Below are positions 25,301 through 38,037 of a stretch of DNA of 64,000 bases, piece by piece. The DNA comes from Echinococcus granulosus (Eukaryota > Platyhelminthes > Cestoda > Cyclophyllidea > Taeniidae): positions 326,378 through 390,377 of the forward strand of contig NW_020170396.1 of the NCBI RefSeq assembly GCF_000524195.1. The letters run 5' to 3'. Position 1 is the first letter of the stretch. The number at the start of each line of letters is the position of its first letter. The position numbers and the translations under genes were made by a program. The notes beneath the pieces were generated by a model that saw nothing but the letters and a program-made list of their open reading frames with translations, made no database searches and was not told where the DNA came from.

Positions 25301-27703
25301 TGCACCGAACAAACCTATCTATGGCTGGACACATACTTGTAGGTGACACGCAATTCATGTGATTTTCGACCTTGTCTACTTCTTCTTCCTCTTCTTAGTC
25401 ATCTGATTTTTAGTGTTAATCTGCCTCCCTTTATTTGCTTCCTTTAGCTAACTACAAGAGTTCGGAGAAGGGCCAAATCATTGAACGGGAGGGTCCAAAA
25501 GCTCGTAAGTAAAACAGTAGCAGCAGCTCTAAAAGTTTAATTCTTGCCAATGCGGAAATCAGTAACACTATTTAACCACTTTTAGGTGCCTACACGCCTA
25601 GGTATGAGACTTCCGGCGGGGACGTCCGCGCTTTCCCCTGTACGTCTCCTTATTGCTATTACCTTATGACCAAGTAGGTGGAATGGGATCGTGTCGTTAA
25701 GTGCCTCGTTTCTTCTATTAGACGCCGAGTCCGAGCGGAACGTGAAGACTCATGAGTGCAAACAGCGCTGCATGGAAATGCTGGTTTCCACAGGTACAAC
25801 ACTAGACTACCTTATATAATGCCATCTATGGAAGGAAATTTTGTAATTTGGTCTTAACAGATTTTCTTCATTGTTTCTTTCAATAGAATCCTTCAGGGGG
25901 CGCCCAGGAGCGGTACGTCCAAACAAATGCCTGACTAGATTTGCCTCATTTTTTTCCTTCTGAAAACCCTTTTAACCTCTCTTTCAGGCTGAGAGTGATG
26001 AGACTGGTATGTTCGCACACTATTCCGCTGTTTACTCCTTTAACAGAATTGGCATTCACCCGCGGATGTGATAAAGATAGTGGCAGTATAATGGCGGACC
26101 AAAAAATTCTAGAAAATTGACATCAACCTTCGGTCTATGTAGTTGTTTTGTCTATTTAGCTGACTATACAACTGATGAGGCTGAACCCTACCCGGTTTAC
26201 AGTACTTTCCGCCCGGAGGTGAATTCCGATATGGACAAGTATCTCAATGAGATGCGCATTGAGCTGAAAAGCGCGGAAGTGCCAGAAAACCGTGTTATGG
26301 AAGGTCGCGTCTTCTTCGATCTGAAGGAGCCCGCCACTGTCGAGAGCATTGGAATCGACATCAACAAAACTCTTGCCATGACCAGTCCCGATGGCAAAGT
26401 TGTTATTGTGAGAGCAATGAATTTGCAAGTATTTTAGACCTAATAAGTATTATTGAGTAAAGTTTAACTCGTTTTAGTTTGATGGGTATTTTGAACCCAA
26501 TCGTACCGAACTCACCTAGACATACTACTTACAAGAAAAAAGTAACCAATGATTAGGGTCAAGGTGGGCCGAAGGGAAACTCAATTTTCTGCTTTCCTTG
26601 CAGCCTTCCCGTGATAATAGGAGCTTTGCACCCGAGTTGAAACTCCTTCCCAATCGTCAGCTGCCACTGGTTTTGCCTGATACAGGGTCGCAACCGACGG
26701 ACCCTTCAGCCGCACGTCGCTTGCCAAACGATTTCGCCCTGATTGAGACCATCGCCAAGAAGGCACCACTCCAAGCCGGCCGCAGCGCTATTCCCTTTAA
26801 AATCTACGTGCCTGAGAATCAAGTACCCACATTTACCTACACCTCTCTTAAAGGTCCCAGTGTAATCAGCAAGTGGGTGCCGTTTCGTCAGTGAAGTGAT
26901 TGGTTTAGCGGGTGGTGTAAGACGTCTTTTTCCCCCTATTTTAGCTATTCCGCGGAGGCTGTAGTCCGAATGGGTGGACGGACCGAGAGGACTGGCCGTG
27001 TGCCTGTAAAAGTTCCTGCTCTGGGTGAGAAAAATGTGGGCTACAGGGACGAAAACAAGAACTATGAAATCTTGGTAAGCACCAATTTGGATTTTTAAGC
27101 CCAGTCGCGACAAAGAGCATCTCCGACGGCTCTGTTTTGCAACGCACATTTCAGGTTAACAACAAGTACTTTACCAAGGAAGAAGGATTTGATTACGCCC
27201 TTGGCTATACAGAAAGTGATACGGGTTATGATAAGCCGAGCAAAGTCTATGCTAAGGTGCTCCGAGTGGTCAAATGTCCTGCGATTAATCTAAACGAGAG
27301 GACGTACGTGGCCGATTTGGGCAGCGCCAGTGTGTCTAGTAGCAAATCCAACCCGGTTGTTGATAAATATCGACAAAATCCAGCGAACCCATCTGTAAAA
27401 AATGATTGGGACGCCAATGGCTACGATGAGAACAACGTCGTCACCTCCACCACTCCTACTGTTAGCACTAGCGCCTTCACTTGTGACTACTTCCTTGAGG
27501 TGAGTCACCATTTACCACTTTAAAATATCGGATTTACTTGAAGAGCAGTAATACGTATTTTGCTGTCAAACTACTAGCTTACTGTGGATGATGAGGTCTA
27601 CAAAGGGCCAGTTATCTTGGTCGACCAGTACGCCGACAACGCTTCCAAACGCACTGACATCAGTCCCCTTTCCAAAAGAAATGATTTCAAAATCTCTGTG
27701 TAG
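22376..27703 (+). CDS. micro-exon gene with C-terminal arrestin-like domain, 19 exons
   Basis: Exons: 22376-22391, 22730-22777, 23114-23125, 23267-23308, 24179-24235, 24328-24342, 24680-24706, 25095-25169, 25285-25338, 25448-25504, 25586-25639, 25722-25793, 25887-25912, 25988-26006, 26160-26428 (or 26407), 26604-26872, 26945-27074, 27155-27499, 27578-27703. All have GT-AG borders; reading stays open to TAG, giving about 570 residues. Exon 1 (MVAGA) ends phase 1. Exons 2-12 are 12-75 nt, each a multiple of three; exons 13 (26 nt) and 14 (19 nt) form one phase-1 unit. This part is hydrophilic and Tyr/Arg/Ser-rich, with no signal peptide. Residues about 192-570 resemble arrestin folds: VMEGRVFFDLKEPATVESI matches the N-domain 'GxVxxxL' strand, and IPFKIYVPENQVPTFTY and SAEAVVRMGG match the 'LPFxFxLP...Y...V' strands. 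Arrestin-fold proteins act in receptor trafficking; the role here is unknown. The arrestin assignment is by pattern, not search. Confidence 0.85.
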
Positions 27704-30700
27704 AGGAAGAGGTCACAGCCTTCTCGGAATTGACTCTGTGATGAACAATCTTTTCAAAAGTATTCAACTTGCCTGTGCCTCCAACTTTTTCCGTTCCTAT
27801 GCACTCGTCTATTTTCCTCTCCTTCTATGATGTCACAGTACCTATTATAGGACTTCATGCAAGGATTCACTTCTTTTGTAATATTTTACTGCTCAGCCCT
27901 CCCTGTTTGCCCCCACTGTTTAAGCTAGGCGGTTTTCGGGTGCGTAATATTTTCACTAAAATAGCAACTATTCATAACATTTGGCTTGTGTCCTATGTGC
28001 ACCAACGTTTGTGCCTGCAGTGATTCCAGCGACAAGGTTAAAGCTTCTTTAAAATGGGTTTGAATGAAAGCAGCCTAAATACGATTAAGGTTAAAGCTAC
28101 TTTTTTGGTCTTTAGGCTTAGTCAATTTGTGGGTGGTCATACTACTCATTTCCTCAAATAAGTAGGGCCGTTGCTGCTCTTCTGAAAGAGAAATATCACT
28201 TTTCAATATTTTAAATTGCTTCAAGTAGAAGTACTGCTTGTAAGTATTGATGATATTTTGTGGAATAATTAATTCTTTAGTTTTAATGGATTGACTTTTG
28301 GAGAAGCGATCGTGTTTGGTGAGTCTGTATTACAGTAATGGCAGCATAGGAAATGATAGTAGTTTACCATGAGATTGCCCAAAAGGTTTCAACAAAACCG
28401 AATTTAACATAACTTTTAAACGATTAAAGTCGGTTCCTTGCCAGTCATTGTTTGAAGTTGAATGCTGTATCGTGCATTGGGTTCCTTAAGGAAGGACCGG
28501 TGGCGTAAAGTTTTTCAGCGCCCATTTTCAGTGGCGATGGGTCAACAGGAAATGCACGGTTGGTCCAGCCTGGTGCAGGAAATCTGTTTACATTAGTCTC
28601 CAAGATCACATTTATAAATAAACTTACTTTAGAAGGAGAACGGAATCTAGAAGCCGATGTGTTGACACGGAATGGACTTGTTTATTTATTTGGTGATCCG
28701 TAGGGTTTGCAGGTACTTTGAATCTGTCGGTTGCAAATTAGCTTATCCAGTGGTTCCCCTATGAAAGCGTATCAAAATAACTAAATTGCCCTAATTTATC
28801 AAAATACAGATCGTCTTTAAAGACCGGCATAGAAGGATAGCTGCTTCAACAACCACTGGGGATGACTCTAGTTTTTCCAGAATCTTACATAAAGTGGTCT
28901 CTTCGCCCAGCCTTTCCATGCTTTGATAATAAAGTTGCACTCAGGTATGCAGACCCGCGGGGGCAACTGCGGCACCACAATGCCATTGATAAGGTATGTG
29001 CAACCACATGGAGTTGGGTTTGATTCAGGGGATAGGAAGCTTCGATTTAGGCTCTAAAGGTCTTGCATTTCAATTGAGGTTTCTCCACGCAAATACCTAG
29101 TTGTAATGCCTAAGATGAAAGATTTTAAGTTACATTTTAACTCATTTTTAATGGGCTTTTTGAAATATTGGGTAAGTATGTAGTCCACGAAATCAAGGAT
29201 GTAGTTCTGCCTTTAAGACCAAACATCTGTGTTGGCTTCTAAAATAAATTTCGAAAGAATATAAGCTGTTTATGGAAATGACTTTAAATGACTTTAAATT
29301 CCTAACGTTAATCAGTCATTAATCTGATCACTTTTATACGATTCTTCTTCACATTCTAAAAGTTTAACCCATCTTCTTCATAATCCATTAACCAATCCTT
29401 ATCACTATTATTATTATTATTGTTTTGAGCGTAAGTATAGATCCCTTCAAACTCCCAACCGAAGTAATTAGGATATGAAGCCTTTGAATACGGACGTCTT
29501 AACCTGCTGACTGGTGAGTAAGCAGAGGGTGCGCGTCCGCTGCCCGACTAATGAAGGCACAGGATGACACCATTCTCGCATATTTTTAGTAGTTGATTGA
29601 CCTAGGAATTTTCTGGAATGTTTTCCACCTCTCCCCTCATAAATTCTGTTAATGAACGCGTGGGTGTATGTTCGCACAGAACTGCAACCCCAATGGAGTT
29701 GCATTTAGTCCTTTCCTAGCACCTCTAGTAAAGTTCAGTACCCCAAAGCTCATATCAACTCCTTTTTCTGCGAATTAAGATATGGTTCTACTTGTTAAGG
29801 ATTGTGGTTGTGCTTTGGCTGAGCTTTTGGGCTACTCCTTGCAAGCGCCCATTAATAAACTTCAGATCGGTTTAGGATTTGTCAGCTCACTCTTCAGTAG
29901 ACTCGTGTCGGCCATAACAATTACCCATCTGTGCACTCTCTTCATCCCTGGTCCGATGGCCGTTGGAATTTGGAAGGCATAAGGGAGATTTAGACGTTCT
30001 CCACGCCATTCTCGATTTTGCACCAACAAACATACAGTTTAATCGTATGGATTAATTTTTTTAAGTTCTTCAATTTCATTTAGAAGAAAAACAAAATTTT
30101 ATTAAGCCTATCATGGAAGGGGGTACACGCATCATTGCACATTGACTATGCTTGCTGCAAAACGAATTTTCTCGGTTTCTTATATCCAGTAAAGTGGGGC
30201 GAGTGATGTAAAGACAGCAGGAGTTTTTCCCTAATCAGTGGTCATAGGCAGAGTGAAGAGCCTGCTGCTGTAGTCCTAACAAAGGCCCAATCTGTTTCAA
30301 ATTTACATTGCCTCATGGTATGTTAAATTCACTTCCTATCAAAAAATACAATACTCGTTCCGATGCAGTCAGTCAGCAGCTAACAAGATGAAAATGCCCA
30401 TTAAATGAGTTTAGTAGAATCTGGCGTCCTGTCGCCTTATTCAGCGTAATTCTATCCTGAAGGACAATTTTTAGGGCATAAGTCAACCCATATGTATGAA
30501 AAAGTAGTTTTCACCTCCTTAATGCTTTTGTTATGCTTAACTCTGCGGAATCAAAAGCGGTAGAAAAACACTCTTGACGCATTATCCCCACACGTCATTA
30601 ATTAAAATGCATAAAATTGTTACTAAAGAAGTACTGCCATTAAATTTGACCAAAGCAAAACCCGTGATGTCTAAAATTCGCCACCGACACCGTTCGATTC

Positions 30701-31284
30701 AAGCGGACGCACATAGCAGAATTGCGTGGCATCACCGTCTGTCGAAAATTGCCTCAACAGTCGCTCCACCACACAAGGCGAGCAACTTGGGATAGGTTAA
30801 TAGGAAAGGCGTGTATTCGCATTAAATGCTGGAAATGAGGCTTTCTTTTCTGCCAACCCAGGACGTTCCCAGGCGTTGCCATTACTTGGGGTTTGAGAGC
30901 GTAAACTTGGGTTCTGTTGATCTCCTCCCCTTCCAACCATTCAGAAATCGATGAACAAAGACTTCAATGTAGAATGGGATTGATTAACACGTTTTGGCCT
31001 TATTAAACCTTAAATCTTGGTACTGTTACACCGAATCTGGTATTAATATATCCAACTTTATCGTTAATCAAGCAGTGACACCCTAATCATGACAGGTGTT
31101 AATGTGCAACTTCGTTATCCGGCCACTTAATCGGGTGGGCTGTATTTACCGCAAGCCCAACAATAATTATTGCCCGCTCCTTCGGTGTTAGCGATGCAGA
31201 ACCTTTTTAAACAACAAAATAAGGCAAAGGAGATTGTAACTTAAACGTAGTTGCCGGCAGTCCTGTAATAATTGAATCGTTTGT
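27704..31284. other. intergenic, no gene recognised
   Basis: 3' of the arrestin-like gene. A possible poly(A) signal AATAAA lies at 28617-28622, over 900 bases after the stop, so assignment is weak. Open frames such as 29468-29704 and 30574-30795 match no family and lack splice context. Confidence 0.5.
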
Positions 31285-32040
31285 TTAGCTTCCGGTTTTG
31301 GTAATGGGCAACTGAGGCCTCCACCGTTGTGCCCCTACCGGCTAACCTATTCTCCGGGCCAAGCCAATATCTGCCTATTCCTCTATAGATCGATGGTACC
31401 TAGTCTGACTGAGTTTTTTGTCTCCAAAGAAGCGGAGACCGCTACGCTGGAAAAAGCGGAAAACGAACCCGATCCTAAAGGTCAATTACCTTAATTTCTA
31501 TTCTTGATTGCTAAAAGCCTAAACACAATGGAATAAGGGTCTGTGCTGCGGATCGGAGAATCTATCGTGACCCCTAAGGAAGGCCTGATGGTAGCGTCTA
31601 CCTCCATCAACTACCCCAGTCCCGTGTTCTGCAGGAACGCTATTCACAAATTAAGAAACACTAGGTGTGGTCTTGAACTGTCTGAGAAGTTAATTACAAA
31701 GTTGTCTACGGTATCTGTATGAGGACATCAATGAAGTAAACATGCGATATCTTCTACACGTCCCCAATAGCTGAAAAAATCCCAAATAGTTATGATTGGA
31801 TAGCACTGAGGCGGGTACACAATGGCAAGGAGCAATGGACGCGAAACCCTACCCCCATGGATTTATACTAAATTACACCCCTCATTAAATGCCTCTGCGT
31901 TTAAACCGGTGTTCCTGCGGCTGGAAACAGACACGCATGATGGCCAGCCCCGACCCCTCTATGCGTCGGCAATGCATATTCTACCATAGTATCATGTCTT
32001 CTTTTGTCTTCAGGTAAGTCTCGGAGCGCTACAATACACT
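31285..32040 (+). repeat. dispersed repeat, copy 2 (longest plus-strand copy)
   Basis: Matches the reverse complement of 59.07-60.12 kb in the same block order: GGTTTTGGTAA near 31.29 kb, the block AGCGGAAAACGAACCCGATCC near 31.46 kb, CAACTACCCCAGTCCCGTGTT with GTTCTGCAGGAA near 31.61 kb, TGTCTACGGTA near 31.70 kb, and TCTTCAGGTAAGTC with GAGCGCTACA near 32.03 kb. Spacing differs by indels. I cannot assign it to a known transposon class; no intact ORF is evident. Confidence 0.7.
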
Positions 32041-33386
32041 GACGAAGATGGCAGTGATGATGACGATACTGCAACATACATCTACCAAATCTACAGAGCG
32101 GTTGCCCACAACTAAGTATTTTACGTATTTCTTCCAAATCAACATCGTTAATGTCTGTCAAGAACAAGGGATTGATTGGCAGCCTTTGATGTTTTTGTTA
32201 AGGTTAAGATTATTAGGCATTCCTGTTTGTGAGAAAGTAAAAAAATGTCCTCAGGCATCGCTCCAAATCAGAATGGCTTCAGGTTGGATGAACTGCACTG
32301 TTTTATTGATGCCACCAACAGGTAATTTATTGCGATTTAAGACAGTTGAAATCAAGGCTAACTAAATTGAGCTGCATTAAGGTTTGTGAAAATTTTGAGG
32401 TCACTTTTAGAAGACAACCAGCAGCGGGACCAGGAAGGCCTCAGTTGTATGATATAAAACGCCATCTTTTAAGTTTTCCAACATTCATCGGTCGCCGCCT
32501 CTGGTCTGTGTCAATCACGATTCGTGCTTCCATTTTCTTCTTCAAATCGTCAAAAATAAAGTAAGTATTAGAGAATGGGTCCATTTGAGTTTTGAATTGC
32601 AATCACCTGCTAGAATGATCATTGTGTTGAATACCGTAGTTGTCAGGTGGTACTTTCCTGGAATGTTAAAAAAACGGGAATCTGAAGAACTAGAAAGTAG
32701 TCACTCCCTCTCGCTGAGTGTCGATGTTGCGTCAACTGCCACATTCGCATCGATGTGGTCACTTACTCTAAATAACATAAATGAAGAAGGGCAGTAATTC
32801 AGCTCTCACTTTAGTGATGTTGTCGAAGATTATTAATTCCCACTTCTGAGCCAAAATACATGCGAGGAATCAACGACTTGTCCTCTGATTCATTTGCCTT
32901 TTATGTCCATAAGGCACGGAATAGGTGCGGTGGACTTGTAGAACTCCACCACACATTTACCCGTGCTGCTGTCATTCAGAATTAGTTTAGGATTGCGTAA
33001 TATAACAGGCAACCCCCGCTCTTCACTTATTGGTAGGGAGCCCCGTAAGTACCACTAAAACGTGTCAAAGCACTTTTAATACAGGGAAAGGATGATACTT
33101 GGAAATAAGCTATCTTGTTTAAATCTGTCAAGTAAAATAGCTTTTAACCAAATCTAACAAATTAGAAAGCACTTTAGCAGGTGTAAACGTTGGAAATATT
33201 TTTGCCTCGATATAATTGATTACTAATATGCCACTGTGGCCAATAACATTGCCATTTCCCAGCTTTTACCTCTTACCCTTATCATTCAAGGTGTTTCATA
33301 CCCCTTTAAAAAGTCCTTTGAGTAAGTAGACCTCCTGCTTGCTCCACAGCTTTGCCTTATCGTTTAGACACTTTGTGCTTTATAAT
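32041..33386. other. intergenic, no gene recognised
   Basis: Short frames only (32048-32797 on plus). No splice-supported exon or family is recognised. Confidence 0.45.
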
Positions 33387-33936
33387 TCAGTGCTCTGCAA
33401 ATTTGTTAATCTCCGGGTAAATTCGAAAGCTCACAAACCATGGAGACATGCGTGTAAAAGTGGAGTCATTAGGGCTGTATTTTTTCCCTGAGAAAGGTAG
33501 GTGCATATCTTTACATTTGTCATTTACTATTAATTTACTCCAAAATTTTTTATATTAACTGCACTCTTATCATTGATACAATAATTCTGATTGACCCTTT
33601 TTAGACATGTTAGTCAAAATTTAAGCAAGAACCGAATTGTTTGATTCAAGCGAAGTTAGTAGTGTTTAAAGTGTAGGCAGAATTAATTCCTATAATGCAG
33701 TACAAGACACCATCTAATTGATGGGAATACAAATAGCTCTTTGGACACAATGCCGTGGATATTTGGCATCCAACTCAACATCAAGGTGCAATGAGATATA
33801 GTTATACGCATACCTTCATTTTCGCGGTAGGTGTAGCGGTCGGTGACAGTAGAATCTAGCATATCCAATATAGCGGATGCCAAATAGTAGTTCATATCAG
33901 CACCTTGCAGCACCACAGTCATTAAGACAAACTGGC
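33387..33936 (-). CDS. possible two-exon fragment with weak Tctex1-type dynein light chain resemblance
   Basis: On the minus strand an exon 33936-33814 (123 nt, phase 1 in and out; acceptor cttctag, donor GTATGC) encodes QFVLMTVVLQGADMNYYLAS, then ILDMLDSTVTDRYTYRENE. The run 'V.L..G..M...AS...D....TD.YTY' recalls the C-terminal half of Tctex1 domains, which sit in dynein light chains. A candidate last exon 33487-33387 (acceptor tttctcag, TGA) reads GKKYSPNDSTFTRMSPWFVS, which does not match the expected Tctex1 end. Further coding-like sequence lies just upstream on this strand (33.96-34.11 kb, e.g. VYGNYDAEEASVEVHFEG). Incomplete and uncertain. Confidence 0.3.
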
Positions 33937-34119
33937 CTAGAAGACGCTATAGACAGGACCCCAAAACACAAAGCGTGGCAGTCGAGTCGCGTAGTACTGA
34001 ACGGCTTGTATAGTCAACTGTTGAATCGTAACAATATACCCCTTCAAAGTGGACTTCAACACTTGCCTCTTCGGCGTCATAGTTACCGTAGACCTAGCCG
34101 AGAACATGAAAACTACCAC

Positions 34120-35587
34120 GGAGAAAAAGTTGAATCAATATAATGGAAGTTTGACACAGCATGGGAGTTTGCAATTCTGACGGGAGGTCTGCTTGGACGG
34201 CATAGGCAAGATAGGTACCACTGTAGGCTTACGCTGCACTGGATGTGTCAAATGTTTGGAATAATCTTGAAGGTCTCTGAGCATCCACCTTCCTTTCATT
34301 TTTTTTTTATTTAGCTATCATATTAGTACTTCAAATTATTCTGTATAAGGCATTCCCACCTTCTCTGAACTTTCTGTTAAAGATGAATTCTCACTGTTTG
34401 GTACACTCGCTTGGCAAGACTCAAGTAGTTTCCCTCTGGCTCTTAGCACTGGGTCTTCACATGGTCATGCACCACCACCTGTCTGTCCATTGCATTTTTA
34501 TCGCTCACCGGTCAATTTTTTCAACTTCTGTGTAGTTTAGCTTTCCTTGGCACTGAGTTGCTATGCTGGAGGAATATTCCTGAATGTTTGAAACTTTAAT
34601 ACGAATGACAGAGCCGCTTATTAGCGTGAAATAAATCTTCCTCTTTGTGTTAGGCTTGAGAGTCTTGTTTGCTAATGTTGGCATTTCACCAATGGTGGAA
34701 TTTACTTGAACAACGGTAATCCAAGTTTGCTAAGTTTGCCATCGAGATGTAAAGTGCAAATTGTGACTAGCGTAGGTTTTAGTTCATCTTTATATTCTTC
34801 CTCCCCTTAAAAGAACCAAAAGAGGAGAAAAAAACTAGGTAATTGACCAATAGCAGCGGAAGTAAATCAATGCTCGAGTGGAAAGTCCCATTTTGGAAGG
34901 GGTAATAAACCTGAACTAGGACTACATAAAAGACCTGCGTTGAGACTACAAAGGATGGTAACAATAGTAAATTAGACTGACCTAATCCCATTTACCCAAT
35001 TACACTGCCATATATTTAAAGGAGGGAGAAATATGGATTAACGAATCTTTCAATACTGGGAATGCTTGGGAAGAGTGTTCGTGGCAATCACTAGACTTAA
35101 AAGGATCAAATTGCACCCACCATTACGTCAGCATTACGCCATCGATTGCCACCTTCCTCTTTAACAGAGTGGAGCCTATCTGTTGTCACCAGTGCCAGCA
35201 ATTGAGAGATGAGACCACGCCTCGTTTGCAATGGCCTTGCAGCCGCCTTGTTCTCTTTCCAGCTTCCACCCACACTTAACTTGAAATGCGCCCAATAAAA
35301 TATAATCGTATGTATTTTTAAACTCAAATGTTAATAAAAAGCCTCCAAGTAAAGGCTGACGGTTAAGAAAAAGAAGACACTGCAATTAATGGGTTTTCTG
35401 TATATGCTTGGAAACTCTACTCACAGTTTAAAATCAGTAGTAATTCAGAAAAAAGGCAGGCTATGAAGCCCAGTTGGACTTTCGTGAACCAGTTGATAGA
35501 TTCATTTTGGCTTTTTAGTTGTCTCATTTCCCATAGACACTTCTCACTTTGCAAATTAGCTTTTGCATTACTCTAGGGCTTAAAAAA
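34120..35587. other. no gene resolved
   Basis: Minus-strand frames at 35.1-35.4 kb look slightly coding (CKAIANEAWSHLSIAG) and could be upstream exons of the 33.4-34.1 kb model, but splice sites are unconvincing. Confidence 0.4.
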
Positions 35588-36552
35588 TATCTTTGATACT
35601 CTTGTTTTTTGCTGGTCTTAATAAATAACAGTCTTGAACACTGCAAATTATCTTATTTGATCGGCTATGTTTTCAAGAAAGTCTATTATTCTAACTGAAT
35701 GCAAAAAGTTCAAAAGACGCTCTCCATCATCCAAGCGTTTATTTGATTTGCACAACACCTCCTTCCTTTGTTAGAAACGCATTTAACGTGTCAAAACCGA
35801 CTAACTTTGTCCCACTGCTCAAAATCAGTTTGCGCCGCATGTAGCCCCATTTGTAGAATAAGCAGCAATGTTACATTACATTGCTTGTAAATGGTTAGGT
35901 GGTGCCCAAGTTTTCTTTATCCTTGTTGAGACTTGAAATTACACAACCGCACAGCCTACAAGTGAAGTGAGGATGTAAAATTCTCACGCCTCTGAATTCC
36001 GACAATCAATTAGGCTGAAGGTTTTACGAGACAGTAATACGTGATCCGAGGGTGAATCCATGAGAACAAGAAGTAGCCACGACGCAAGACAAGAGGAATG
36101 GCTGCATCTGGTGAATATTTCACATTTCTGCCAACAAGGATTTTACTTGATAACTGCACTTTGCATTTGAAGGGAAAATTTTGGACTCTAGTGACAGCAA
36201 TTGCGAATTTGTCTAGATTCTGTTTTGCAGACCTGTCAATTTCCACGTCTATCTATCGCCATTAATGTGGAAGTAACTTGAAAAGTTACTTGAGTTCCAC
36301 GCCATCAGATTTTAACTTAAAATTAAACAGCGAAAGTTTTTGGTGATTAGCTTCCTGGGTGCGATGTCAAAAAAGGAAGGAGGTGTTGTGCAAATCCAAT
36401 AGACACTTGGAGGATGGAGAGCGTCTTTTGAACATTTTGCATTCAGTTAGAATAATAGGCTTTCTTGAAGACATATAAGACAAATAAGATAATTTTCAGT
36501 GCTCGAGACTGTTATTTATTGAGACCAGAAAAAAACAAGAGTATCAAAGATA
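35588..36552. repeat. long imperfect inverted repeat (foldback element)
   Basis: Left arm 35588-35769 matches the reverse complement of right arm 36372-36552 at roughly nine bases in ten by eye. Shared blocks include TATTATTCTAACTGAATGC, AAAGACGCTCTCCATC and TTTGCACAACACCTCCTTCC. The loop is about 600 bases. The ends do not show an obvious target-site duplication. Plausibly a foldback or MITE-like element, or a duplicated inverted segment. Confidence 0.85.
36267..36300. repeat. short hairpin inside the foldback loop
   Basis: AAGTAACTT (36271-36279) and AAGTTACTT (36283-36291) are perfect complements around a 3-base loop; GTGG and CCAC extend the stem outside a small bulge. Confidence 0.7.
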
Positions 36553-36631
36553 CTCCACAAATGTGATTTTTTTTCCACCTGGCTTGCTGGCCTAAGTTAA
36601 ATATTGTAATACGTCAATTGTTCGTTTAATT

Positions 36632-36812
36632 CTCAGTTTTGCTAAAAAGGCCACTGAGGTCCCCGCCACTGTGCTTTTACCGGGCCGTCCATCATCCGTA
36701 CCATATTAATGGACCCCAAGCCCTTCTGTTGGTCAAAATTGCATATTCTGTCCTAGTTTATGCTCTTTTTTAAGTCTTCAGGGAAGTCGCAGAGCTCTAC
36801 AATGATCCATAT
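36632..36812 (+). repeat. dispersed repeat, copy 3 (internally deleted)
   Basis: Begins like copy 2 (GGCCACTGAGGTCCCCGCCAC against CAACTGAGGCCTCCACCGTT), then jumps to the terminal block GTCTTCAGGGAAGTCGCAGAG with CTCTACAATG. The middle of the element is missing. Same orientation as copy 2. Confidence 0.6.
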
Positions 36813-38037
36813 TGTAGAATGCAGCCTGCTTGTTTGGGCGCTGCCAGTGCTTACGTTTGGATGTTCTATCTCATTGATACTCACTAAGCTTTACTAAATA
36901 TCCTAAGCGCAATCAAATACTGGCTTCACATCCAGTCTCACTGGTGAATGGAGTGTAAAACCTTTTAATGATATCGAGTTTTGATCGTGCGATTTCAACT
37001 TATAGCAATTTAAGGCATCCTCCCTTTCCATACATTTAATTCCTGTTTCCACTATCTCAAAGAGTGGTTTTAACAAACTAAAATCAGGAATTACCTTCAC
37101 GCATTATTTGGATTCTCAAAAGTGAGCCAATTGAGCTGATCGATTTAAAACTGTAGCACAACTTAAATATCTCTTATAACTTATCAAATTTGCTGGAATA
37201 TTAGTTCTAAGTGGATGTTACTAACAAAATTAACCCTTGAAAACACCCCAAATCGTTCTTCCTTTTGGCAATCTCCATGCCCTTGTGCCGTAAAATTGGA
37301 AACTGTTCTCTGAAAAAATCATCAATTTCTTGGTACTTTTCTAAGCTCTCTCCAGCTAACATGTTGTAACGCGTTCCCGTTTAAGTCGATACTGTCTACT
37401 AAGTCGTTATTCTGTGGTAGTTTGGGGGTTAAGTAGGTTTAAGTTTGTTGGAATTGATGCACTTCATTTCCTAGTGGAAGCTACCTCCTAATTCGCCTCT
37501 TTTCTACTAACTCATTGAGTCTACGGTAATGAATGTTAATATCATCGAAAGCCTGATGCGAACAAACGACAATTCGGTGTGTTAAATTAATTTGAGTTTG
37601 CGTAGAACCTCGTGCTATCCCCCCCTCCCCACCACCATTTACGCCAAAATTCGGTAGACCAATTCTGAGAGTTGCAGAACAGTGAAATAGAAATCGGCAT
37701 AAGCTATTAACTTAAGGGGGAAATTAAGTTAGATTTTACCTGGGAGTTCGGTAGCCATGTGATTGCCGCAGTGGCCGTTAGTCATTGAAGCACGGCGTGA
37801 ACGCCGCCCCCCCCTCATCGATGCGTCGGAGGGCCTCATCTTGACGCTCAAATCACCGGTTGCGCACAGCAATTATTTCTCAAGGTTATTAGTGCGATCT
37901 CGTCAGGCCTGCATTGGCTCCTAGGTTGTCGAGAAAGTCGCTGCTTTCTAGGCAATAAAGTAGCCACTTATTGCTACCCATTGCATGTTTGTGTGTGTGC
38001 TTTGACGATTGTACCGGAATTTACCCACACCGTAACG
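36813..38037. other. region 5' of the second micro-exon gene
   Basis: No coding exon seen. A GC-rich patch with C-runs lies at about 37.62-37.86 kb. No TATA box is evident close to the ATG at 38038; a CCAAT at 37659 does not fit the full NF-Y consensus. Confidence 0.4.

Noticed and set aside
31395..31496. 33-codon frame beginning MVPSLTEFF
   Set aside because: Sits inside dispersed repeat copy 2, and its second half is a conserved repeat block.
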